A stretch of DNA of 64,000 nucleotides from Saccopteryx bilineata (lineage: Eukaryota > Chordata > Mammalia > Chiroptera > Emballonuridae), in the NCBI RefSeq assembly GCF_036850765.1, contig NC_089491.1, positions 183,065,520 through 183,129,519 on the forward strand. The letters run 5' to 3'. Shown here one piece after another: positions 47,742 to 57,882 of this stretch. The position numbers and the translations under genes were made by a program. Numbering within the stretch: the stretch's first letter is position 1; the number at the start of each line of letters is the position of its first letter. Below the pieces are notes generated by a model. That model was not told the DNA's origin. It searched no databases and saw nothing but the letters and a program-made list of their open reading frames with translations.

Positions 47742-48776
47742 GATCATCCCAATAAGTTTGGTACCCATCTGATATAGTAGACAGACAAACATGAACAGAG
47801 TAGAAATGATAGGCCGGAGGTCACCAGGGCAGATGGAAAGTCCCAGTTGCCTAGCAATGGGCAAAACTGGGCTGGGACCTTGTCTCGAGGGTGACCTTTC
47901 CTCCCCTGGCATGTTGTTAGTCCTGTGGTAGACCCCCTTAGAGGGGGAACAAAGGGTCTGGAGAATAGCCTCATACAATTCTCTTACAAGCCCTTCCACA
48001 ACCACTCCCTTAAGCATTAAGTCCTAGAGATAACTCTAAGACTCTCTTTTCCAGCTCCAGGCCCAGAAGAGCATCCAGTCCAAGCAGGATGACACCACCA
48101 CCAATCAGTAGAGACCATGACCCTGGGAAGACACTCCCGCAAAGCTGATGAATAGTCTATTAAGATCCTCCACTGAGACCTCTAGATCAGTGGTCCCCAA
48201 CCCCGGACTGCGGACCGGTACCAGTCCGCAGAGAAAGAATAAATAACTTACATTATTTCTGTTTTATCATATGTATATTTAAGTCTGAACGATGTTTTAT
48301 TTTTAAAAAATGACCAGATTCCCTCTGTTATATCCGTCTAAGATTCACTGTTGACACTTGTCTCGGTCACGTGATACATTTATCCGTCCCACACTAAAGG
48401 CCAGCCCGTGAAAATATTTTGACATTAAACCGGTCCGTGACCCAAAAAAGCTGCGGACCACTGCTCTAGATAAAAGCCCTTAAAACAAGGACCCAGACAG
48501 CTTCTGCTCTCTCTCTCTCTCTCTCTCTCTAGAGCCTGCCCTTTTCTTCTCTTAAGGTGAGCACCTTTGCACTCTCTCTCTTAAGCTCCAAGGACCCTTC
48601 ATTTGCCTCTGTAACTCGTCTCCTGAATCTACGCAGCCCAGTTGGCTCACTTCTCCCATGGCCCACTTCTACTTCTGTGACTTTATAAAAATATACTTTT
48701 GCTTCTATTTGAGCCTTGGCTCTAAAGTCTTTCTTAGCCAAAACTCAAAGACTGAGGTCTAACCTCTGTTTGCCAT
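47742..48776 (+). mobile_element. Probable solo LTR (gammaretrovirus-like), split by a hAT
   Basis: After removing the hAT, about 760 bp remain with a U3-like GC-balanced part, a TATA-like AGATAAAAGCCC at the hAT insertion point, a CT microsatellite (about 48509-48533) and a pyrimidine-rich end reading 'aggtctaacctctgtttgcc'. This order is typical of class I ERV LTRs. Edges are approximate and no target duplication was found. Confidence 0.55.
48188..48463. mobile_element. hAT-type MITE (276 bp)
   Basis: Ends CAGTGGTCCCCAACC and (from the right) CAGTGGTCCGCAGC form imperfect inverted repeats. Perfect 8-bp target duplication CTCTAGAT (48180-48187 and 48464-48471). Non-coding. Inserted immediately beside the TATA-like box of the surrounding LTR. 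Confidence 0.95.
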
Positions 48777-48882
48777 TATAATTCTGATACCATGCTTAGT
48801 TATTACAATATTATTGACTCTATTCCCTATACTGTGCTTTACATCCCCATGACTATTTTGTGACTGCTAATTTGTAATTCTT

Positions 48883-49192
48883 TTTTTTTTATACAGACAG
48901 AGCGAGAGTCAGAGAGAGGGACAAACAGGAACGCAGAGAGATGAGAAGCATAAATCACCAGTTTTTCGCTGCGCAACCTTAGTTGTTCATTGATTGATTT
49001 CTCATATGTGCCTTGACCAAGGGGCTACAGCAGACAAGTAACCCCTTGCTCGAGCCAGCGACCTTGGGTCCAAGCTAGTGAGCTTTGCTCAAACCAGATG
49101 AGCCTGCACTCAAGCAGGCAACTTGGGGTCTCGAACATGGCTCCTTCGCATCCCAGTCCGACGCTCTATCCACCGCGCCACCGCCTGGTCAG
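48883..49192 (-). mobile_element. VES/Rhin-1-like SINE, long form
   Basis: Minus-strand copy with T-rich tail, GAGAGGGACAAACAGGAACG, the 'ttagttgttcattgattga' module, central array and head CCGCCTGGTCAGG. Perfect 17-bp target duplication GCTAATTTGTAATTCTT (48866-48882 and 49193-49209). Confidence 0.92.
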
Positions 49193-49256
49193 GCTAATTT
49201 GTAATTCTTAATTCCACTTTTCACCCAGTCTCTAAACCTCCTCCCATCTGCAGAGT

Positions 49257-49381
49257 CAGTTATTGCCTTGACTCTCCTATATTTGGGAGGCGAGGCCATG
49301 GAAGAATGCAGAGAGCAATTGAATCAAGTGACTTTGCTGAAGTTGAGTCCTGGAGAAGTGATGGGGCTACTGTGGATGAGT
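49257..49381 (+). repeat. Left arm of a 125-bp inverted repeat
   Basis: Matches the reverse complement of 51482-51606 at 121 of 125 bases. One frame is open throughout in both arms (LTLLY..GEAM). Not recognised as a known repeat or gene. Followed by an L1 3' end. Confidence 0.85.
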
Positions 49382-49429
49382 TTGTTCTCTTTATCTATGT
49401 GTTTAAAAAAAAAGGTGTTGAGAATGGGG

Positions 49430-49585
49430 ACCAATCAGCATTAATAAAGCTACTAGGAAAAAAAGATTGAAGGGGGGAAGGCATTGGGGAGAGGGGGCAT
49501 GGGGGGACCGAAGGGAATAAGGGGGTGGTGGGAGATATATTCAGTGAGACACTTGAATCTATGTAAGCACAAATTAAAATCAAAA

Positions 49586-49628
<43 letters not shown>
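49430..49628 (+). mobile_element. L1 3' end with (AAAT)n tail
   Basis: A G-rich purine tract, then 'gtgagacacttgaatctatgtaagcac' and an AATAAATAAAT microsatellite (49583-49628) are an older L1 3' UTR. The same text appears reversed in the L1 at 55.4 kb. Confidence 0.6.
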
Positions 49629-49629
<1 letters not shown>

Positions 49630-49639
49630 AGAAATTGTT

Positions 49640-51480
49640 TTCTCAAAATGGCAAAAGACAATGAAGGAAGAATAAATACAGAGAATGTCAAATAAGTGCT
49701 ACCAGAATCCTAAATTTGGCTTGCTTGTTATTTTTTCATATAAGGCATATTCTGTCTCAAAAGTGAAAATTAAGTAGTGAACTCTTAGGAATTTTTAAGC
49801 CATGTTTTCTTAATTTTAGTCATGGGACCCCTTTATTTTCAGAATTCTTATTTAATGAAACTTAAATTACTTCCATAAAGCTTTTATTCAAAGAAGAAAC
49901 TGAAATAGGAGGCCTGAAAAAGGAGTTATTTCATTAGGATAATATTAATGGACTTCTTCATTTTTCTGCATTTATATTTCCCTCAGACAAATTCATAGCA
50001 ACCTCCTCTTTCCTCACTTAGACACAAAAGCTCACCAGTTTATTTTGTTATATAATCTCCTGAAATACTAAAATTAGAATGCTACCAAATAGAATATGTT
50101 ACTGTAGCATTTATTACATAATAATTATTAATATCTGCCAGAGGCCCTCAAAATTTTCTTCTCTTTTGCCTATTTTGTTTAAGAAGCCTTAAAGAGTATT
50201 GCCCTAAAGAATTAATTCTTTTATTCACTGTTTTGTCATAGATTTTTGTGAGGAGCCATCAGAAAAATTTTATCATGTATCAGTAATTTATACTGTGTAA
50301 CAAAAATAAATTATTTAGGAAATGCAGAATCATAATGTCTCAATAACTAAATGTATATGGTTAAACCAACAAAGAACAACATTTTATATCTAGAGTCAGG
50401 TTGCTAAAAACCTCCAATTAGTAAAATTTTTAATAATAACATAAATTAGAACTGCCAGGTACATTAAATATATGATCATATTTAATGTCTACAATACTAT
50501 GGAATTTTGAAATGTACTGCCATTTTACAGAAAGACAAAGTACATTGCCCACGCTCACATAGACACTCAATGGTAGAGCCAGCTTTTGAATCAGAGTTGA
50601 ACTGAATACAAAGTCCAAAATTTTAACCACTACTTAACATTACCAGATATATTTATATCTATTGTCAGTATTGCAATTGTACAGGTTATTTTTCTTGGTA
50701 TAATTCATAACTCTAAAAGTCCTTGAAGAGTCAGTCCTCCAAGAACTTTATTTATTAACAATTTTGTCATAGTTCTGATACAAGATATAGTCTAATTCAA
50801 GGGTATCATTTAATCAAACATGAGCTGATCTAATTATGGATTGGTTGAAATGCAGTGTGATTTGGGTCTTTTAGGCCAAGGCTAATTTCTAAAACTAATA
50901 CAACACCTTTATCTTTAAATATTTTTCAAATTATTGACCTCCTTTGAGTAATTCCATCCATGTAATTTGGCTATCTTCCATTTTTATTTTAATTTCAAGT
51001 CTAGAAGAAAAACTTATAAATTCAATCTAACCAGAACATCATCAAACTGAAGAATAACAAGTTAACTTCTAATTTGCACCAAGATTGTGTACGCTTTTCT
51101 CCCCAGATCTCCATTTTCCAAGTTTATACAATATATAACTTCATGCTGCTGCAGAAGGCCAGTATTTTACATTGTACTGATGTGGGGTTTTTTTTTCAAT
51201 TTATGACCACATATTACAAGAGCTATAGTAAGATTTTCACAGTTTGTGATCTCCAGCCTTGGATCAAGCCATGCTACAGCTCAATATTTTTCAGTCCTTG
51301 TCAGCAGAGGTTGTTGTAACTAACCTGAAATATAAGGAAAGGACAGTGTCAGGTCCACATCACAAACCATCAACTCAGGTGATCAAGCCATTTATCTGCA
51401 ATGGTATCCACTTAGGCATCCAGCTTCCTTTCTTGTCCTTGGTCATTGGCCCATGGACGTTATTGCCTGGTATTCCTTCA
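49640..51480. other. Non-genic tract
   Basis: A+T-rich DNA with a MIR-like relic (50450-50640). No gene found. Confidence 0.5.
50450..50640. repeat. MIR-like relic
   Basis: 'ccattttacagaaagacaaag', 'cattgcccacgctcacataga' and 'agagccagcttttgaatcaga' reproduce MIR landmarks in order. Confidence 0.5.
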
Positions 51481-51481
51481 C

Positions 51482-51606
51482 ACTCATCCACAGTAGCCCC
51501 ATCACTTCTCCAGGACTCAACTTCAGCAAAGTCACTTGACTCAATTGCTCTCTGCATCCTGCCATGGCCTCGCCTCCAAAATATAGGAGAGTCAAGGCAA
51601 TAACTG
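51482..51606 (-). repeat. Right arm of the 125-bp inverted repeat
   Basis: Four mismatches against the left arm. On the minus strand it is preceded by a pyrimidine-rich TACTATTTTCAG and the homologous segment begins right there. Further downstream on that strand (about 51324) is CAG followed by GTTAGT. These look like splice acceptor and donor motifs, which could be chance. Confidence 0.85.
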
Positions 51607-52339
51607 AAAATAGTATAGAGAGAGGAAGGGTGTATTAACTAATCTAGAAAAATCACACCCAACTACATTTTAAAATATAATTAAAGATTATTCTTTTTGT
51701 CTGTGTTTGAAAAATAATTGAGCCAATTTTCACAAAATTTGGAAGGTATTTCAAGGCATTTTTCACAGAAAAAGAACAATCCTAAAATTTGTATGAAACC
51801 ATAAAAGACCTCAAATAGCCAAGGCAATCTTGAAAAAGAACAAAGCTGGAAGCATCACAATTCATGATCTCAAACTATATTACAAAGCTATAGTAATTAA
51901 AATAGTATGATAGTAACATAACAAACACATAGATTAACAGAACAGAATAGAGAGCTCAGAAATAAATCCCACATATATGGTCAATTAATTTATGACAAAG
52001 GAGCCAAGTACATACAGGGAAAGGACAGTCTTTTCAATAAGTGTTGTTAAAAAAAATTGGACAGCCACTTGCAAAAGAGAGGAACTGGATCACTATCTTA
52101 CACCATACATAAAAATTAACACCAAATGGATTAAAGACTTGAACATAAGACCTGAAACCATAAAACCCGTAGAAGAAAACATAGACAGTAAACTCCTTGG
52201 CATAAGTTTTGGTGATAATTTTTTTAACCAGACATCAAAAGTAAAAGCAGCAAAAGTGAAAACAAATAGGTAGAATTCACCAAACTAAAAAGCTTCTGCA
52301 TAGCAAAGGAAACCATGAACACAATAAAAAAGCAGCTTA

Positions 52340-52528
52340 GCCTGACCTAGGGTGGTGCAGTGGATAAAGCATCGACCTGGAACGCTAAGGTCGCCGGTTT
52401 GAAACCCTGCACTTGCCTGGTCAAGGCACATATGGGAGTTGATGATTCCTGCTCCTCCCCCCTTCTCTCTGTCTCTCTCTGTCTCTCTCTCACACTCTCT
52501 CTCCTATCTAAAATGAATAATTTTTTTT
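52340..52528 (+). mobile_element. VES/Rhin-1-like SINE, short form
   Basis: GCCTGACC head, A box TGGTGCAGTGG, B box GGTTTGAAACC, 'ttgcctggtcaaggcacatatggga' module, CT-rich stretch, short A/T tail. It lacks the central repeat array of the long form. Perfect 13-bp duplication AAAAAGCAGCTTA (52327-52339 and 52529-52541). Confidence 0.95.
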
Positions 52529-53053
52529 AAAAAGCAGCTTATTTGTAAATCATATATCTGATAGGGAGCTAATATCCAAAATACATAAATATCTCATGCA
52601 ACACAACATCTAAAAAATCCAATTAAAAAATGAGCAGAATATCTAAATAGACATCTTTCCAAAGAAGACATACAGATGGCCAACAGGTAGATGAATACTC
52701 AACATCACTAATTATCAGGAAAATACAAATCAAAACCACAATGAGACATCACATCACACCTGTTAGAATAGCTATATCCAAAAGATTAGAAATAACAAGT
52801 GTTGGTGAGGATGTATAGAAAAGGGAATCCTTGTGCACTGTTAGTGGGAACATAAATTTGTTCAGCCACTATGGAGAACATTATGGAAGTTCTTCAAAAA
52901 ATGAAAAATAGAACTACCATATGATCCAGCAATTCTACTTCTGGATATTTATCTGAAGAAAACAAAAATACTAACTCAAAAAAATATCTGCACCCCTGTG
53001 TTCACTGCAGCACTATTTACAGTGCCAAGATATGGAAACAACCGACGTGTCCA

Positions 53054-53112
53054 TGGATGGATGGATGGATGGATGGATGGATGGATGGATGGATGGATGG
53101 ATGGATGGATGG
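53054..53112. repeat. (ATGG)n microsatellite
   Basis: About 15 GGAT/ATGG units grown at the L1 ORF2 position that normally reads 'caatggatgaatgg'. The seed is therefore L1 sequence. Confidence 0.95.
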
Positions 53113-53199
53113 AGAATCTGTGATACACATACACAGAAAGAGAGAGAGAGAGATGCAGTGGAATATCATTCAGCCATTAAAAAAAGATCTTGTCATTTG

Positions 53200-53780
53200 C
53201 AAAATCTCTAACCAACCACAGGCAGGGCCTGCCTATGACCTTTTGACTTCATATCTCTGTCATGTAGCTTAATCAAAATTCCATTTGAGGGACTAAGGAT
53301 TACCTCAAAAGAGAGAGATAGCTGACTCCTAGAGCAGCTAACACCATGGTGGAAAGGTCCCCAAGACCACAATTAGAGGAGACACACCTCAGGTATAAAG
53401 CAAGATCTGTCAGCAGAGAAAACACATTGGTTCCAAATATTAGTCTATAATTAGCTGTCACAAGGACAGGTGCACCTAATCATGGTGGGTGTACTTACAC
53501 AGTTAAGCTATTCTCATGTGCTTAACTCCATACAGCATGCTCTAGAGTGGTTAATTCTTCCAAACAATTAAGGTAGAGGAGCCCTTAAAAAAATGACAGG
53601 GATATGGGGATAATGCCATTTGCAAGTTTAATATCCTAAAATTTTCCTTTCATTTTTGGGTTCTGCTGCTTTGTTATACCCATTGTGAAAAGACTATAAG
53701 CTTTACTGCTGCTATACCCCCAACACCTAGAAGAGGGTGAAAAATGGGCACTCACTACAAGAATATCTGTCACAGAAAAT
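53200..53780. other. Non-genic tract
   Basis: No gene or repeat recognised. Confidence 0.45.
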
Positions 53781-53784
53781 GATG

Positions 53785-54175
53785 TTGTGGGCTGACCTGC
53801 ATTCTCCCAAAATTCAGATGTTGCAATCCCCATTCCAATACCTCAGAAAGTAATTGTATTAGAGATAAAGTCTTTCAAGTGGCTATTAAGATAAAACTGG
53901 ACAATTGGGTGGGGCCCTGATCAAATAAGACTGGTGTCCTTATAAGGAGGGAAAAAATGACGCTAGAAATGGAGCCACAGAGAGGAAGACTATGTGAGGA
54001 CACCAGAGAAAGTGGTCATCTGCAAGCCAAGAAGAGAGGTCTCCAAAGAAAGCAAACCTGCCAACACTTTCATCCTGGGCTTTTAGATTCCAGAACTTTA
54101 AAAAATAAATTTCTGCTGTTTAAGCCATCCAGTCTGTAATGTTTTCTTATGAAAGCCCTAGCAAACTAATAAAAA
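53785..54175 (+). mobile_element. MaLR-type LTR
   Basis: 'ggtggggccctgatcaaataag', 'gtgtccttataaggagg', 'tatgtgaggacacc', 'ttccagaactttaaaaaataaat' with polyadenylation signal, and 'aagccatccagtctgtaatg' are in MaLR order. Old and solo. Confidence 0.75.
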
Positions 54176-54271
54176 TATGAATATTTTGAATTTCATTAAA
54201 AATAGGATTTCCTATTTTTAAAACTGCCAGTTATTTTTGTAAGATGAAATTTCTAGCCCTTTTATTGATTG

Positions 54272-54560
54272 GTTTTTGTTTGTTTTGTTTTGTTTTTTTA
54301 GTGAAAGAGACAGGAAGGAAGAGAGATGAGAAGCATCAACTCATAGTTGCAGCACCTTAGTTGTTCATTGGTTGCTTCCTATACGTGCCTTGACCAGAGA
54401 GAGGCTCAAGCCAAGCCAGTGACCATGGGGTCCTGTCTATGATCCCACGCTCAAGCCAGTGAGCCTGTGCTCAAGCCAGATGAACCCACACTCAAGCCAG
54501 TGACTTCAGGGTTTCGAACCTGGGCCCCCAGTGTCCCGATGCATCACCATCTAGTTAGGC
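54272..54560 (-). mobile_element. VES/Rhin-1-like SINE, long form
   Basis: T/G-rich tail at the left, 'gagagatgagaagcatcaact', 'ttagttgttcattggttgct', central 'ctcaagccagtga' blocks and an eroded head ATCTAGTTAGGC. No clear target duplication. Confidence 0.85.
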
Positions 54561-54569
54561 TGTTCATCA

Positions 54570-55400
54570 GTTCTTATGTTTATTTGAATCTGCATATATC
54601 ATTTGTATTGTATTATATTTATAATGATTCACAACAGATTTAATTTTGCAATTCTATGCTGCTTCCAATTTTGTTCTCTAAATATTAAAAAAAAACTGTA
54701 TATTTAGGAAATAAAATATTTATCTCTGATATTTCTCATCTTCATGAGGTTTAAATACTTTTGCAGTAAAAATTTGTTTCAAATACTGCCTTAATTTTTC
54801 TATGAAAAATAAATATAATTAAAATGAGCACCAAAAATGTGGAGAACATTCTTATGTTACTTTTTTTATGTGATAGATATGGATAATGTAAAAATGAGCT
54901 TAAAAATGTCTTTCATAACATATAAAATTACATTTATAAATAATATCAAAAGAATAGCACAGTATAGCCTACTGTGTCAACTCTTAAAATATGGTTAAAT
55001 ACTGAATTTCTTTAATATTCATAGATTTTAGGATTTTCCCTTTGTACTCCAAGAGCAAAATTGAATTAATCAAAGTCCTTGGATCAAAACATACTCTCAG
55101 CATTGGTAATTATTCATTTATTTAACCATTTTTAATAATGTAATAAGGAATCAAATTTCACAACTCGAAATAAGAGAACTCTGATCACACACGACCCATG
55201 TTCAGCTACATGGTCAACCTCATATGACATTCCTTTTGATTCCCAGATCTGAGGCAATAGATACTGCATTTCATCATTTTCTTAACTTCCTTGTTATACA
55301 GAATTATTATATCAATCTATATTTTAAGAGATATCTTAGTTGTGTTAACTTTATAAAAATGATAAATTGCACATCATTTTTTAGCTTTCTTTTCTTTAAT
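54570..55400. other. Non-genic tract
   Basis: Very A+T-rich; nothing recognised. Confidence 0.5.
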
Positions 55401-57135
55401 TATGTTAAATGTATTATGTTAACATAGATTCAAGAATCCCACTTAATACAACACCGTCACCCCCCAAGCAATGTGCCCCATTATACCCCTTTTGCATCCC
55501 TCCCCCTACCACCTATCCCCCCTTCCCTCTGGAATTTGCTGTCCTGTTATCTGTATCTACATGTTATGCATATATAATTCCACTAATTCTTTTACCTTCT
55601 CTGATCTCATCCCTTCCTCCCCCTTCCTACTGACAGCTGTCCCTCTGCTTTCTGTGACCCCACTTCTAACACCATTCCATTCCTCAGTGCACTGTGTTCA
55701 TGAGATTCCACATATAAGATCATCTGATATTTGTCTTTCTCTGCCTGACTTATTTCACTTAGCATAATAATCTCTGAGTTCATCCATGCCATTGCAAAAG
55801 GTAAGATTTCCTTCTTTTTCATGACTGTATAGTATTCTACTGTGTATATGTACCACTCTTTTTTATCCATTCATCCACTGATGGACACTTGGTCTGTTTC
55901 CAGATCTTGGCTATTGTAAACAATGCTGCAATAAACATGGGAGTGCATATCTTCTTTTGAATCAGTGTTTTGGGATTCTTAGAATGTATTCCTAAAAGTG
56001 GGATAGCTGGGTCAAAAGGCAGTTCCATTTTTAATTTTTGGAGGAAGCACCATACTGTTTTCCATGGTGGCTGCACCAGTCTGCATTCCCACCAGAAGTG
56101 CAGGGTTCCCTTTTCTCGACACTGTCACCAGCACTTGTGTGTTGATCTGTTAATGAGATCCATTCTGACAGGTGTAAGTTAGTATCTCATTGTGGTTTTA
56201 ATTTATATTTCTCTGGTGATTAGTGACACTGAACACTTTTTCATATGCCTGTTGGCCATCTGTGTATCCTCTTTGGTAAAGTGTTTATTCAGTTCCTTTT
56301 TCTATTTTTTAATTGGATTGTTTACCTTCCTGGTGTTGAGTTTTAGAAGTTCTTTATAAATTTTGGTTATTGACCCCTAATCAGACACATCAGCAAATAT
56401 GTTCTCCAATAGTGTGGTTGTCTTTTTATTTTGTTAATGGTATCTTTTGCTGTGCTAAAGCTTTTTAGTTTCATAAAGTCCCATTAGTTGATTTTGACCT
56501 TTATTACACTTACAGCTGGAAATATATCAGCAAAAATATTTCTATGAGAGATATCAGAGAGTTTACTGCCTATGTTTTCTTCCAAGATTTTTATGATTTT
56601 GCAAATTACATTTAAGTTTTTTATCCACTTTCAGTTTATTTTTGTGAATAGTGTAAGTTGGTGGTCTAGTTTCATTTTCTTGCATGTACCAGTCCAATTT
56701 TCCTAACACCATTTATTAGAGAGACTTTCTTTACTCCATTGTATACTCTTGCCTCCTTTCTCAAATATCACTTGACCATAAAGGCATAGTTTTATTTCTG
56801 AGTTCTCTGTTCTGTTCCACTGATCTGTATGCCTGTTCCAAGCCAGTACCAAGCTGTTTTGATTACAACAGCCTTATAGTATAACTTGATACCAGGAAGT
56901 ATGATACCTCCCATTTTGCTCTTCATTTTCAAGATTGCTGAGTCCATTTGGGTTCTTTTTGTTCCATATAAATTTTTGGAATATTTGTTTTAGATCTGTG
57001 AGGTATGCCATTGGTATTTTAATAGAAATTGCATTGAACTTATAGGTTGCTTTGGTTAGTATAGATGTTTTAATGATGTTTATTCTTTCTATCCATGAAC
57101 ATCGTATATGCTTACACTTGTTTGTATCATCCTTG

Positions 57136-57315
57136 TTGTTTTGGGGGTTTTTTACAGAGAGAGAGGGACGGATAGGAACAGACAGGAAGGGAGAGAGATG
57201 AGAAGCATCAGTTCTTCATTGTGGCACCTTAGTTGTTCATTGATTGCTTTCTCATATGTGCCTTGACCAGGGGGCTACAGCAGACCAAGTGACCCCTTGC
57301 TCAAGCCAGTGATCT
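57136..57315 (-). mobile_element. VES/Rhin-1-like SINE, head missing
   Basis: Contains the 3' half ('gagagatgagaagcatcag', 'ttagttgttcattgattgctttc', 'gccttgaccagggggc') and ends within the central array. The tRNA-like head is absent. A 9-bp duplication TCATCCTTG (57127-57135 and 57316-57324) suggests it inserted already 5'-truncated. Confidence 0.85.
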
Positions 57316-57403
57316 TCATCCTTGATTTTTTTTTCAATGTCTTATAATTTTCTGAGTACAAATCCTTACTTCCTTCATTAAATTTACTCCCAGGTACTTT
57401 ATC

Positions 57404-57406
57404 TAT

Positions 57407-57449
<43 letters not shown>

Positions 57450-57453
57450 TTTT
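57404..57453. repeat. (ATTT)n microsatellite
   Basis: About 12 TATT units within the minus-strand L1. Confidence 0.95.
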
Positions 57454-57661
57454 GTTGTTGTAATAGTGAAGGGGATTTTTCTTTAATCTCTCTTTCTGAC
57501 AGTTTATTATTGGTGTATAAAAATGCAACTGATTTCTGAATATTGATTTTATTTCCTGCCACCTTGCTGAATCCATTTATCAGGTATAGTTGTTTTTTCT
57601 GACTGTGAATTTAGGGTTTTCTATGTATAATATCATATCATCAGTAAATAACAATAGTTTT

Positions 57662-57882
57662 TTATTTTGGGGTTTTTTTTATTTTATTTATTCATTTTAG
57701 AGAGGAGAGAGAAAGGGAGAGAGGGAGAGAGAGAGGAGAGAGAGACAGAGGGAGAAGGTGGGGAGGAGCTGGAAGCATCAACTTCCATATGTGCCTTGAC
57801 CAGGCAAGCCCAGGGTTTCGAACCGGCAACCTCAGCATTTCCAGGTCGACGCTTTATCCACTGCACCATCACAGGTCAGGCC
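57662..57882 (-). mobile_element. VES/Rhin-1-like SINE, short form
   Basis: T-rich tail, long GAGA-rich stretch, 'atatgtgccttgaccaggcaag', B box GGTTTCGAACC-type region and head ending ACAGGTCAGG. Perfect 15-bp duplication AATAACAATAGTTTT (57647-57661 and 57883-57897). No central array. Confidence 0.93.

Larger units (their letters stand above)
51758..53195 (+). mobile_element. Old L1 ORF2 3' fragment
   Basis: Translates, with many breaks, into the C-terminal third of ORF2 ([13 protein letters not shown] at about 52128, later the 'gatccagcaattctact' and 'actgcagcactatttac' regions). More diverged than L1-A or L1-B, hence an older family. It contains a SINE and a GGAT microsatellite. Confidence 0.85.

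Noticed and set aside
48509..49640. CRISPR-like regular repeats
   Set aside because: The short repeats here are CT and AAAT microsatellites without spacers, and the genome is mammalian.
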